Position numbers and translations under genes: made by a program. Of a stretch of 64,000 bases of DNA, positions 22,151-33,325 are shown piece by piece (position 1 is the stretch's first letter; every line of letters begins with the position of its first letter). The stretch spans positions 24,956,986 through 25,020,985 of the forward strand of contig OX463848.1 of the NCBI GenBank assembly GCA_949825065.1. Reading direction: 5' to 3'. The DNA comes from Odontocerum albicorne (taxonomy: Eukaryota > Arthropoda > Insecta > Trichoptera > Odontoceridae). The notes below the pieces were generated by a model. It saw only the letters and a program-made list of their open reading frames with translations. It was not told where the DNA came from and ran no database searches.

Positions 22151-23784
22151 ATGATTTACGTTTGTCAATTTTTTCAGGGATTCTCTCCCAGGATATTTCG
22201 CAACCCACCGTTTTAAAATCTCTACTATATGCAAATAACTTTTGTTACTTTTCTATACTCGAAGATTCATTAGAGAATATTTTGTAGTCTGGCAAGATTG
22301 GTAGTTGAAGAAGGAAACAAATAGGAACAATGAAAAATTTGCGAAATACAACTAGAAAAGGGAAGGTAAAAAATTTACCAACTATATTATATTTTTTCCG
22401 CTCAAGTGCGCGAGAGGTAAATTTCAAAAAATATCAGTATCAATTTTTTTAATATTACAAAATGACAAACTTTTTTTATATTAATTTACAGAAACATATT
22501 TCTAGCGTCTACTTTATAAAATAACTTTCAACTTATCAGTGTCACAGTATTATGCAATTTTATAAATCACGAAATTACGTGCTTTGCTGGGAAAATAAGA
22601 TTTGTATGTTCATATATTATTCACCATAAAATATTTTCTCATGCATGTTTATAAAGTTTCCATGTTGGCGAAGTGAAACACACAATATGTTTTATTCTAG
22701 ACTAGGGTCACCTTAAGTAACCGATGTAAATCTAGGATGAATGTTTTTTATTTCATAAAATCTAGCTACAGTTATACGAAAAGAGAACAAATTACCAGAT
22801 TTTCCTCTTACCATACAGGGGGTTTTAGAAAAATTTTAAAGCTTTAAAAATGCATGGAGTAAATTGATTTTAAACTGGGAGAGAAAAAGATTTTACCCAA
22901 ACGAAAAAAAAGTTACCTTAAAGTGATGAAAAATACAAGTATTATTTTCATTTTCAATTTGAAATATGTTAATATTTGATTTCAATTTGAAAGCTATACA
23001 GCATAAATGTTAATATTTATTTCAATCGAGTTAAGAATTGACTGAGTTTCGTGGATCTGGTTCAATTTTTTTTTTCATTCTTGAAGGTTTTGTTTCGGTA
23101 GGAAGACGATTTTCAGCTTTTAAAAATAAAAACAAAAGCGAGTTACGGGGCAACATTTACCGGGCAACAACATATCTCTAAAAAAATCCATTTAAGCTAA
23201 GAAACCTTGAATTTCTCTAGTGATTTTGGCGCTCATTTTCGTATTAAGATTATTTTTTCAACTATCTAAATTGTACTGTTAATGTGCCAAAGTTTTTTTT
23301 CTTTAACACACGGTTTTTTACAAACTTTATCATTCATTTGATTTTCCATTTCGATAAATTCTTCATTTGAGCTCCGTAGTGAGTGATTGTAACAATTCTT
23401 CAAAATTTTCCTGGTTTATACCAACATATAATATTATATATACCCCGTTCACAGGGAATTGCAAAATTCAAATCGGCTCTTAATATTTCTTTACTCAAGT
23501 CGCGTATCTCGAGTGATACCTTTATACAAAATTCATATTCTATCCATACATCTTCTGAAGCTGTTATTTTTTCCCAAGACATTTGTTCGAGGACAACAAT
23601 TTAAATAATAGGGAAAACACTTTAATCATATAACTCACCTAGAGAGAACAAAATAAAATAAAATCTCAGGAAGTAGAGGGGGTGTGAAAAATTTAATGTT
23701 AAGTGGTATGTATTTCTTAAAAATTGGAGGGGATATAACGATACAATTGGTTGTTATATTAATTTTCATTGAAGTCTTAATTCA
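22151..23784. other. No gene seen, 1.6 kb
   Basis: AT-rich; around 22,955-23,020 a short phrase (tgttaatattt with tttcaatttgaaa) is repeated. Nothing coding recognised. Confidence 0.4.
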
Positions 23785-24415
23785 GTTACCGATCAAGCGC
23801 AGTTGCCGCCTTGGTTTCAGTCAGGGTTTCAGTCGTTGTAAACCGATAGGTTGTACTGTACACATTAAAACTGTAATACAATACATGCCAAAAATGTATT
23901 ATAATATTATTCAATGTCGCCCTAATTAGGCAACAAAATAAGCACCATGGGCTTAGCGATGGTTGCAGCCATCACAAACCGACGGGTTGTACTGTATACA
24001 ACGAAAGTGTTATACAATACATGTCAAATATTTATTATTACATCATTATTTCTTGTCACCGTAACGTAACAAATTAAGAGTAACTCCTGCTTTGATTTCA
24101 GCCTAGGTTGCAGTCATCACATACCGATAGGTTGTATTGTATACAATGAAAGTGTAATACAATGTGTGTCAAATATATTTTTAAATATCATTTATTTTCC
24201 CTCTAATTCAGTAAGAAATTAAATGCAGTTTCTGTCTCGGTTTCAGCCTGGGTTGCAGCCATCATAAACTGACAGGTTCTACTATATTCAACTTAACTGC
24301 AATAAAACGTATATCAAATATTTAATTTAATATTATTATTCATTGTCGCCCTAATTCAGATACAAATTAAGCGCAGCTCCCGCCTTGGTTTCAGCCGTCA
24401 CAAACTGTGAGTAAT
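23785..24415 (+). repeat. Satellite-like array, about 4.4 units of about 145 bp, based on the SINE-1 tail
   Basis: The block aaaccgataggttgtactg begins at 23,840 and variants recur near 23,976, 24,121, 24,266 and 24,401, giving periods of 136-145. Each unit carries gtactgtatacaatgaaagt then gtaatacaatacatgtcaaa, a tt/ta-rich stretch, tgtcgccctaattcag, attaagcgcagctcc and cgccttggtttcagcctgg. The gtactgtatacaatgaaag/gtaatacaatac part is the 3' tail of SINE-1 (see 18,718 and 57,262). So a SINE tail plus flank was tandemly amplified. Confidence 0.82.
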
Positions 24416-24639
24416 GAGTGCTGGTGCAGATTCCCCTTGCATTTTTATCCTAGACAATGTGAAATTTGTCTGCTGTGTTTTCTATTTCACGACTAATGAC
24501 ACTCGTATGCTAAAAATGTCACAAGTGACAAATATTCAGATGAATCTGCGGTTTTAATGCGAACTGTAATTAGCAGGAGAAATGTACGAGTAACAGATTT
24601 TTGACCTTTTTTCTTTTTTTACCTTGATTGTGTGGCTTA

Positions 24640-24870
24640 GATAAGATAAAACATGAACATAATTATGCTAACAAAAACAGTTCTTTAATGAGGTTTAAAT
24701 GGTGCGCAAGAAAGAAAGAGGCTAGGGAAATAATGAATGAAAGTGATATAGGTACATTAGAAACTGTATTTATCAATAAAAAAAATACATTAAAATTTTT
24801 TTTTTTTACACAAAAGTGTGTTATAGTACCCACCTTGATGTATGGAAGTTAAGTATTGTCAGAAAAGTAT
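24640..24870 (+). pseudogene. Possible LINE-A fragment
   Basis: Only the short end VIVPTLMYGS, followed by a stop, fits the LINE-A series (PTLLYGSE-W). The upstream part of the 74-codon frame is not recognisable. Weak call. Confidence 0.35.
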
Positions 24871-24929
24871 AATTAGGCGACAAAAAATCAAAAAGGTTTA
24901 TTTTTGTTTAGCAAAACCCTCAAAATGTT

Positions 24930-25080
24930 ATCTCCGTGACCCAGTTTAGAAGTTTGTGATCCACGAAAGGTTTATAGTTCGATTCTCGAGTATATTAAAA
25001 AGGTTTTAGTCGGATTTTTTTCATATGAAGCCTTAAAGATCGTTTTGATTAGTTTGATAGAATTACATCAATGGTATCAA
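24930..25080 (+). mobile_element. SINE-1 copy, eroded
   Basis: Head atctccgtgacccagttta, B-box region tttatagttcgattctcgag, then tattaaaaaggttttagtc. The tail is lost. It abuts repeat R5 at 25,085. Confidence 0.5.
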
Positions 25081-25084
25081 AACC

Positions 25085-25245
25085 ATGTGAGTAAAATTAA
25101 TCCCCATCCAGCGCTTCATTTTTTTTAATGAACGCAACGTTATGTACTGACGAAGAAGGAACTTCTTTAGAGGTGACATTCTTGAGTGTGAAAAGAATAG
25201 TAACGACGATGAACTAAAGATACAACGTCACAGGAAAAAGAAAAT
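25085..25245 (+). repeat. Dispersed repeat R5, copy 1
   Basis: Shares with 43,800-43,975 the blocks gtaaaa.taatccccatccagcg, then gaggtgacattcttgagtg (against cggtgacacatcggagtg), gaaaagaatagtaacgacga and gtcacaggaaaaagaaaat. Class unknown. Confidence 0.5.
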
Positions 25246-26095
25246 TAATTACAGCGCAGTAAAAATACTGATAAAGCAGCCATACGAAATACAAAACAAC
25301 AATAAATACCTTTTTTAAACTTAAACGCAAGATAACTCATGCCCATTGAAAAGAAATGGTGAATGTCAAATTTTGGAAAAGTGCCAAATCCATCTTATAA
25401 TACTGGGACATTTTGTCACTAAACTGTTTCAAATATTGAAATTTGTTTCAGCTTTATTCGTTGTTTGTCAACTAAATTGTTAGGAATGACATTATATATG
25501 TCAAAACTTTCGAATATCACTAAAAATGTTTTTTTCACTTACCAATGGTATGTTTATATTATAAATGTGAAAACAGTGTATAAGTTTCCACTGTCATACA
25601 AATCCGGGTACTAAGAGGTATATAAAAAATGTCGAGTGTTATCTTCAATAAATTGAACAGTAAATAAATGAATAGTCATTTTTCTTTCAGGGTCCACCTT
25701 TCCTTACTATTTTCAAACTCCATTTGTCTATGATAGGCGATGACATTTGAAGTGCACCAGATTGTTCTATGCTTGAAATAGCGTCCTTACAAATCAGAAC
25801 TATCTTAACACCACGGTATCGCGAGAAAACATATAGGATCGTTTTGTCAGAACAGGAATTTATTACCTCTATAAGAAAACAGGGATGGTAAATTTTGAGA
25901 TGAATAATTGTTAATTATAGGAAATAATTTTTGAGGGAAATCGTTTATTTATTACTTCTAACACTTTCTAACAAAGAATACTAATGGCGAGTTTATTATA
26001 ATACGAAGTTCCTTCCAATCAAGCAGAAAAGGTTTCCAAGGCTTCAAAAAAAAACCTTAAAGCATTGAAAAAAAAATATAAAAATTACAGTTAAA
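25246..26095. other. No gene seen
   Basis: AT-rich, nothing recognised. Confidence 0.4.
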
Positions 26096-26236
26096 ACATT
26101 AATCGCATATGTCAGCAAAACATTAATTGCATGTGTCAGCAAACATTAATCGTATATGTTAGCAAACATCAATCGCAAATGTCAGCAAACTGTATCGCAT
26201 ATGTCAGCAAACATTAATCGCATATGTCAGCAAACA
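26096..26236. repeat. Minisatellite, six copies of a 23-bp unit
   Basis: The unit acattaatcgcatatgtcag with caa is repeated six times with point differences (for example attgcatgtg, gtatatgtta, gcaaatgtca). One unit has act in place of acatta. No coding frame is kept because 23 is not a multiple of three. Confidence 0.92.
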
Positions 26237-26765
26237 ATTGGAAAGATAAAAACACATGATAAAGGGCAAGAAAAAAATATATAATCCAAAAGAGCGATAT
26301 ATTATAATAGTTTGCCGTTGCTGGTACTACGGCTTATAGTCGTCGGCTTTTTTAGTGTTACAGATGTGTGTAGCGTTTGTAGCTTTAGGGAGCACTTAAA
26401 GGACAGTCCTGTTTGGGAGATCTTATCAAAATGATGGTTTGATTGGCGCTGAATATTTTCGGAGAGATATTGAGGGAGCTCGGTACAGTTAAGGATATTT
26501 GAACATATAAAAGTGACTATACACAAACCTGTAGACGATTTTTTTATATTTCACTATCCCTATTAATGTAGTGTACAGCACGGTACAAAGACTGTAGAAT
26601 AGGTAGATGGCTTCCGCTCGATATTCGGAGATTTTGGATCACTTTATGTTTTTCCGGTGAAAAAAAGCAGGGTGAAGAGTTTCATCTTTAGCAGGTAGAA
26701 GTTGGTTGTAAGTAAAAGACAATAGACTGGAGTGAACTGAGAATGTATTTTTGGTTTTTTGCGCT
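26237..26765. other. No gene seen
   Basis: A moderately GC-rich patch lies at 26,330-26,530 with a 74-codon minus-strand ORF, no known motif. It may be a fragment of an unrecognised element. Confidence 0.35.
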
Positions 26766-26916
26766 CCTTATGTGCGGCCAATCGCTCATCATAAGCGCCT
26801 GTTTTCGACCGTGCATGCCGGTCATGATTTGCGAGATATCACATGTTTTGCACGTTTTTCGCATGCATGGGCCGGCCGACTTTTGATACTAGCTCGCGCG
26901 ATGGCCGCGCATAAGG
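26766..26916. mobile_element. Possible 151-bp inverted-repeat element (MITE-like)
   Basis: The GC-rich stretch begins ccttatgtgcggcca (26,766-26,780) and ends with the inverted form tggccgcgcataagg (26,902-26,916), 14 of 15 paired. Internal short palindromes (gcatgccggtca, catgcatgggccggcc) are also present. No target duplication was found and no second copy is in the window. It ends 47 bases before the Jockey element's left flanking repeat, so the pairing could also be part of an older insertion there. Confidence 0.4.
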
Positions 26917-26974
26917 AACATTTCATTACGGTCGGTACACAGTAAGTACATCAACAAAACATCAAAATATATCA

Positions 26975-27431
26975 GGGAGTCCAGTCACGGACGCGCTACA
27001 GTGCACACGTCTCACCGCTAATACAGTCACTCTCCAGCCCGTACAGTTCGCAAATAAATTTCGCCCGCCGCTATACTGCAAACAGTTCTACCAAGTTTGC
27101 AATCGCGCATCTCTCTCGCGCTTCGACGCAGAAGAGCCGCTAAACAGCGCACAAGCCTCACTCACAGCTACTGCCACGCACGCCCACCGCCATTGTCCAG
27201 CTCGTTATTCGGTACTTGCACGCGTATATGGAGTTGGTCTCCACAAATAATATACAAGTGACATATCCGTTTCGAGTGCCAGTCGATGCCAGCCGTCTAC
27301 TACTTCGTTGGGTAAGCTACTGACTGATATTGTCCATACTCACACTTTCACTTCCTCGGGCGGGGTTGAAAACCTGAATAAGGTCGACAACTCTTCCCAT
27401 CCTGTCTTCACATACATAACAAAAAAATAAA
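26975..27431 (+). promoter_or_regulatory. 5' leader of the Jockey-type element (probable internal promoter)
   Basis: About 450 bases of GC-rich, non-coding sequence precede the first ORF1 Met. In this family the leader houses a TATA-less internal promoter, so regulation by this region is expected from family knowledge. I did not identify a specific initiator or downstream promoter element with certainty. Confidence 0.4.
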
Positions 27432-29048
27432 ATGAAGCCCACTAAAGCAGACTTTTACATTAAAACTCCTCGCACCATCATCGTAAAGGAGTCACTCTCG
27501 TCCACGGCAGTGCCCGCGCCTCGCCGTTCATCACCCTCGCCATGCCCCCCCCCCGACCCGAACGTCTACTTCAAAGAAGAAGGAATCGCTGACGCCCATC
27601 CCCGAGGCCTCGCCGTCTGCCACCCACGCCAAGTCACCGGACCGCTCTCAATCTCCCGAGCCAAACATCTCGTTCAGGGAGGCCCTTGACTTCATCAATT
27701 CAGAGTCAATCTCAAGGGAGGTGACCCTGAAATTGGGAAGGCTCTTTCGATATCTCTGCCGCAAAGGAGATCTCGAGCTCACCCTTAAGAACCAGCCAAC
27801 AGACCCACCCACCGCCCTGCCTGCTCCTTCAGGCCCAACATCACCGAACCTCATCCCCACTCTCAACGTACTACCCCCCCCCCCCCGCCAGAGCCTTCCA
27901 GCCCGGATGTTCCGGACATGGACTGGCAATCGGTTCCCACCAACCGCAAAAGGACTCTCAAATCCCCAGAAAGCCCCCTCCTCGCCCGCCTCCTGGCAAA
28001 CCCACAGCCCATCGTGACCCCAATAAGTAAGAAAATGAGAGGCCCACCCAGCCCTCCTCTTCCCACACCCCCCGATCCATCACCAGAAACCACATCGACC
28101 CTACCCGTGGTCAGAAAAGACCGCATTCCCCCTATTATCCTACACAAATCAGACCGTTACGGAGACCTGAGAACACAACTCAGGTCTCAAAAGATCGCAT
28201 TTTCCTCAAAAATTATGTCAAACGGAGACCTGAAAATCTCGACTGAAACAGTCGAGGCATACTGCACCCTCGTCCACATCACGGATTCCCTCGCCATCCC
28301 CTACCATTCCTATCACCTAGAAAGTGAAAAACCACTGCTAGCCGTCATTCGCGGAATTCCTACTTCCATTAGTGTCGAAGACATCGCGGAGGAATTGAAA
28401 TTACTGGAGTATCCGGTTCTGAATATCTACCGGATGAAGTACTGGAACAGAGTGGAGATCCCTATGGTTATCGCCAAATTAACTAGAGACCCATCCGGCA
28501 AAAGGATCTTTACCGAACTCCGCGGTGTCCTCGCCATTCAAGTCACGGTGGAGGAACTCCATAAACGGAAAGGAATGGGCCAATGCCATCGCTGTCAAGG
28601 ATTTGCCCATTCAGCCTGCAACTGCCACGCTCCAGCCACATGCGTGAAATGTGGCAGAGCGCACCACACGTCCGAATGCAGGAAGCCCATAGACACGCCA
28701 GCCACCTGCTGCAACTGTGGAGGCCCACACACGGCCAACTACAGAGGCTGCTCGCGCTTCCCCAAACGCAGCCCCTACCAACCTACACCCACCACCGCCC
28801 CCCCCGCAAACAATACCACCACCCATCGTTCTTTCGCGCCCCAGAGTGCATCGAGACCAGTCACTTCTAGCGTTTCATACGCCAATATGGCAGCCCCACG
28901 CCCCCTGTTATCTTCATATACACCACAAAAACACACATTGCCCTCCCCCACCCAAAATTGCGACTTCATTATTAATAATATAAGATCAGCCATCACTGAA
29001 GCCATAAATTTCCTTAACACCATCCAACAAAATGGCTCGCACATATAA
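27432..29048 (+). pseudogene. Jockey ORF1 (gag-like nucleic-acid binding protein), two poly-C frameshifts
   Basis: ORF1 proteins of this family bind element RNA to form ribonucleoprotein particles. The frame opens with MKPTKADFYIKTPRTIIVKE at 27,432. At a run of 10 C (27,545-27,554) coding moves to another frame (SKKKESLTPIPEASPSA, FREALDFINSESI), and at a run of 13 C (27,874-27,886) it returns to the first (SSPDVPDMDWQSV). From 27,918 the frame is open to the stop at 29,048. It then has a PRE_C2HC-like region (RMKYWNRVEIPMVIAKLTR) and three zinc knuckles: CHRCQGFAHSACNC (CX2CX4HX4C), CVKCGRAHHTSEC (CX2CX3HX4C) and CCNCGGPHTANYRGC (CX2CX3HX6C), the typical trio. About 540 codons. The C-run shifts may be real or sequencing errors. 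The last 17 bases overlap ORF2. Confidence 0.85.
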
Positions 29049-31575
29049 ACCCTCTCATATATCCACCGCGTTCTGGAATGCAAACGGTTCCCTCAGAACG
29101 CACAAAAACGAGATCGAGGATTTCCTCCTCGAGCACAACCTGGACGTGATGCTGATAACGGAGTCAAACCTCAAACCGAGCTACCGTTACAGCATCAGAA
29201 ATTACTTATGCTACAGAGACGACCGCCTCACCGCCAGAAAAGGCGGCACTGCGATTCTCATAAAAAACACTATTGACCACTGCCACATCCCCTCCCCTAT
29301 CACCAATAACTTAGAAGCCACATGCGTCATAGTAAACACCATCAACCACGGCCCCCTCAAACTGTGCGCGACTTATCTCTCCCCATCCTCCCCACTTGTC
29401 GAGACCGAATTGGACTCATTCTTCGCCGATAACATCCCCTCCATCATAGCGGGAGATCTCAACGCTAAACACCCCTTCTGGCCCAGCCATACTCCCAATA
29501 CACGTGGCAGAACGCTCGATAAAATTTCCTCTCGGAAAAGATACTTCGTGGACGGAACTACGTCACCCACACTCTATCCGTTAAATTCCAATCATCGCCC
29601 TGACGTCATCGACATCATCGTCCATAATGACATCCCCTACCAAACAGATCTCACGACTGTTCACCAGCTTCAATCCGATCACTACCCGGTATTACTTCAA
29701 CTGACGGATGGCTTTCCGCCCTTCTCACCCTCACCCCCTCCGCGGCACACCACCTCGTGGAGTGACTTCGCCACCTACGTTGACAACTGCATCAAAATTC
29801 CAACAACTTTCACAGACACGAACTCCATCGATACTGCTATATACGACTTCACAACCACCATAAAATCCGCTCTCACATCCGCTTCAAAAGTGAGACTCGC
29901 CGACTCACACGTTGCCTCCGAAATACGCCCCCCCGTCCCAGCTCTCTTCAAGGGCCAAACGGCACCGTCTTCTCTGCTCGCGACCGCGCAGAGACCTTCG
30001 CCGACTCTCTAGCGAATATCTTCTCGCCAAGTACAGACCTCTCAGACCCCACTCACACGACAATGGTCGACAATGCAGTTACCAACATACTCAACGAGCA
30101 AACCCCTCCCAACACAGACTTCTTCTCACCCCGAGAAATTCAATCAATTATTAAAAATCTCGTCAGCAAAAAAGCCCCCGGCCCCGACCAAATCAACAAT
30201 CTTACTCTAAAAAACTCCCCAAAAAAGCCATCTACACCCTTACAGCCATCTTCAATGCCTGCTTTCGACACAAATTCTTTCCAACCCCATTCAAAAACAC
30301 CGACTCATTATATTCCCCAAACCGGGCCAAAGCCACGCCATCCCCGAAAATCACAGACCGATCAGTCTGCTCTCCACCCTAGGTAAAGTGCTCGAGAGGT
30401 TAATCCTCGACCGTCTCTCGACCGAAATATACTCGCGAAACGTCATTCCAGAATCGCAACACGGATTTATGCCGATGCACTCGACCAACCATCAACTTCT
30501 TCGCGTTGTAGAACATATCATCAAATCCTTCAGAGCCAGAGGGCTCACGACCCTCCTTTCTCTAGACGTGGCAAAAGCCTTCGACACCGTCTGGCACAAC
30601 GGACTCGTATACAAGCTACACAAGACGGGCATTCCCCTTAGACTAGTGCAAATCATCGCATCCTTTTTAGAAAATCGCTCCTTCTCCGTCAAAATAGACG
30701 TTATAAACTCCTCCCCTCGCCCCATTCTAGCAGGTGTGCCCCAAGGTGCACTCCTGTCCCCCATCCTGTACAATATATACACGAGCGATATGCCCCAACT
30801 TTCTAACGCACACTGTATCACCGCGCAATACGCCGACGACACAGCCTTCCTCTCATCATCAAAATACTAGTCCGATTCCCACAACAGACTGCAAGACTTC
30901 ATTCCCATCCTGGAGCAATGGTGCACAGAATGGAAGATCAAAATAAATCCCTCCAAAAGCACCGCAGTTCGCTTTGCCCGCAAATACATCGAACCCGTCA
31001 GAACTCTTAAACTCTTCGGCCAGAGCGTCCCATGGACCAAGCACGTGAAATACCTAGGCCTCACCTTAGACAGTAGCCTCACGTGGCGCAAACACGCCCT
31101 CATTGTAAAATCAAAAGCTCTCGGAACACTAAAATCATTTTTCCCCTTGGTCGGTAAATTCAGTAAATTAAGTCCGCGCACTAAACTCCATCTCTACAAA
31201 GCAATCGTCAGACCGCAATTGACATACGCCCTCCCGGTCTGGGGCTACGCGCCGGTAACTACGATAAACCACATTCAAGTCGTCCAAAAAAAAGCCCTCC
31301 GCATGATCTTAAACGCACCCTATATAGTTCGTAACTCTAGACTCCACGCAGATACCGCTCTACAAACAATCCCCGAACACATGCGCGCTCTGGCCGAAAG
31401 GTTTTACAGTTCTATATCCAGACATCCCAACCCCGTCATAAAAGCCCTTGGAAACTACAACGCGAACACCAAATTTAGACACCCACGTCCAAAATCTATT
31501 CTCCGCGCCCCCCTATCAGTAAACGCACCCCTCACCCTGAACTCCCCCCAACTGCAAATGACCCAGTCACTCTGA
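29032..31575 (+). pseudogene. Jockey ORF2: endonuclease and reverse transcriptase, broken
   Basis: Performs target nicking and reverse transcription at the chromosome. The start ATG at 29,032 overlaps the end of ORF1. The APE-type endonuclease covers about residues 1-235: FWNANG, LITESN, GDLNAKHPFW and QSDHYPV mark the active-site series. After SALTSASKVRLADSHVASEI the frame breaks near 29,940 and resumes in another frame at GPNGTVFSARDRAETFADS; the usual linker of roughly 90-100 residues is absent, so an internal deletion is likely. Reverse transcriptase follows: KKAPGPDQI, a one-base shift near 30,209-30,223, another near 30,300, then LLSTLGKVLERLI, LSLDVAKAFDTVWH (motif A), GVPQGALLSPILYN (motif B), QYADDTAFLSS (motif C). 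A TAG at 30,868 interrupts it, but the same frame continues with LEQWCTEWKIKINPSKS, VKYLGLTLD and on to 31,575. No RNase H domain. Cannot act on its own. Confidence 0.88.
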
Positions 31576-32055
31576 ACACCCCCCCGTACTCTACACCATC
31601 ACTGACACCTCCACCGGCAGACGACAGCCTTCCTCCGTAGGCAACCGCGTATCTCCCATATTTATTATATATATATGTATTAATGTTTTTTTAAAAGTCA
31701 CACACGTCTCCCCACATACCTATATATATCCATCATTTTATGCTTTACTCACCATCATCTCACCTCCATTATTTTCACCCACACCCATCTAATATATATA
31801 ACCGTGTGTGACATCACACATCCACAAATATATGTATATTCGTATGTAATATTATTTATATATCATCACATGTATACAAGTATTTAACGTTCTTATTATT
31901 TCTCATAATCATTCATAAAAACTATCCTTCCCCGTCTCCTAATATGAACCAAAATATCCAATTAAATGTCATATCAGTCAGAACTTATCCGATGAAGGAG
32001 TAAGGCGTCCTACCATTGGACCGAGACTCCGAACGAGATATTCATCACTTGGTTT
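31576..32055 (+). other. 3' untranslated region of the Jockey-type element
   Basis: C-rich at first (ccctgaactcccc, tccaccggcagacgacag), then AT-rich with tatatatatgtatt runs. It closes with gatgaaggagtaaggcgtcc, taccattggaccgagactcc and gaacgagat, a phrase I associate with 3' ends of insect Jockey-like elements. Ends next to the right 11-base direct repeat. Confidence 0.6.
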
Positions 32056-32066
32056 AAAATATATCA

Positions 32067-33129
32067 AACAAACAAGAAAACTAATAAATCGTATGTTTTG
32101 GATGACACATACGTCCGATATATGGAGTATGATTGTGTCTGCGGATGGAAGACGCCTGTTCGTGTATTGGTTTATATAATAGTATGCAAACTATTGCACT
32201 TCAGTAAACACAAATCATTGGTAGATCAAGCCCTAAGGTCTAACGGTAAAGATATTTAACTTCCAAGGCAATCAGCAGGTTTCATATGCTGCAGCCTTTA
32301 GTAAGGTAAAGTTTTATATGTATATCGCAATTTTCGAATTACTTACCAGCGCCATTCATTCATTCGTATGGTAACCATTCAATATATCTAAATTAATGAT
32401 GCAAACATATTGAAAACTGGTTTAACAGCACTGGAATTATCGCATGTTCACACTTTGATATACGATCTACCGTAGTACCATGAAGCGCTATAATAATTAA
32501 ATATAAGTCACATTGAAATAAAAAAAAACTCTACAGGTACCTTTATTAAGTATATTTTCTGAGTATCCTTAGGACTCGATTCCGAACCTCGGCGAGAAAC
32601 AACTTGGATATAAAGTTTATTAAGAACTCAAATATCTAGGATATTAAAAAAACATTTTGAAATTCAATGCAATGTAAATAATACAAGCGATTCGGGAACA
32701 CAACAAAATCGAGACAAATTTTACAGTGTTTACCGTTTACGTGGCAAGTTGACTGTTTCCTGTTCACAGCACATCAAAGGCTATTACGAGAGTCAACACG
32801 CACCAGGAAACAGCATTTATTTTTTACTATTGAAATGTAAATATGTTGGAAATCTGTGAAAAGTACTTGTCATCAGAATATGTTAGGAGTAGACGTTCGT
32901 GCCATTTGGAGATGGAATATGAAAATGCTATTAACCCTTCCCTTACGGTGATAAAAATAATACGCTTGTTACGGTGTTGGGTAGTGAGTACGCAATAAAA
33001 AATTTGCGATTTTAAATCGGAAAAATAAGAACATTCATAGATAATCCCCTTAATTAATTATAATTGAAGTTAAAAATTATAATAATTGAGATTTATTTGC
33101 TGAAAACATTAAAAAACCATCTGAAAATA
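32067..33129. other. No gene seen, 1 kb
   Basis: AT-rich. Ten-base inverted repeats (ctgtttcctg near 32,754 and caggaaacag near 32,802) occur but are short. A SINE-like phrase (ccctaaggtctaacggtaaa) near 32,230 is too weak to call. Confidence 0.4.
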
Positions 33130-33325
33130 TTAAAAAAACGCTCACGGATCGGGCGTACGTCTAACCTATTTGCAAGCCTAGAGGCAACTAGTGGCGCAGA
33201 ACGTCAGTCGCATACGCCTTTGCTTGCGACGTTGAGAAAATTCAGCTCCTCGCAATTCAGTCTAGTATGCAAGAGTGAGATGCGAATATAGTGTCGCGCT
33301 TCCCGCATACTATTCACCTATCGTC
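33130..33325. other. Small GC-rich patch of unknown origin
   Basis: About 200 bases of mixed, GC-richer sequence (cacggatcgggcgtacgt, actagtggcgcagaacgtc, aagacgaggcactcgccgcg) in AT-rich surroundings. A 75-codon ORF enters it, without motif. No matching copy in the window. Confidence 0.4.

Larger units (their letters stand above)
26964..32066 (+). mobile_element. Jockey-type non-LTR retrotransposon, near full length, about 5.1 kb
   Basis: The element stands out as GC- and C-rich against AT-rich flanks. An 11-base direct repeat, aaaatatatca, is found at 26,964-26,974 and 32,056-32,066, which fits a target-site duplication around 26,975-32,055. Inside are a 5' leader of about 450 bases, ORF1 (gag-like, 27,432-29,048), ORF2 (endonuclease and reverse transcriptase, 29,032-31,575), and a 3' region of about 480 bases ending with aaggcgtcctaccattggac and gagactccgaacgag. 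There is no RNase H domain and no long poly-A tail. It is broken by frame changes, a stop and an apparent internal deletion. Confidence 0.82.

Noticed and set aside
26096..26236. Repeat array that might be a regulatory cluster
   Set aside because: Six 23-base units without conserved core beyond the whole unit; a simple minisatellite explains it.
28543..29083. Minus-strand and alternative-frame ORFs over Jockey ORF1
   Set aside because: Shadows in GC-rich coding sequence; the zinc-knuckle frame is the real one.
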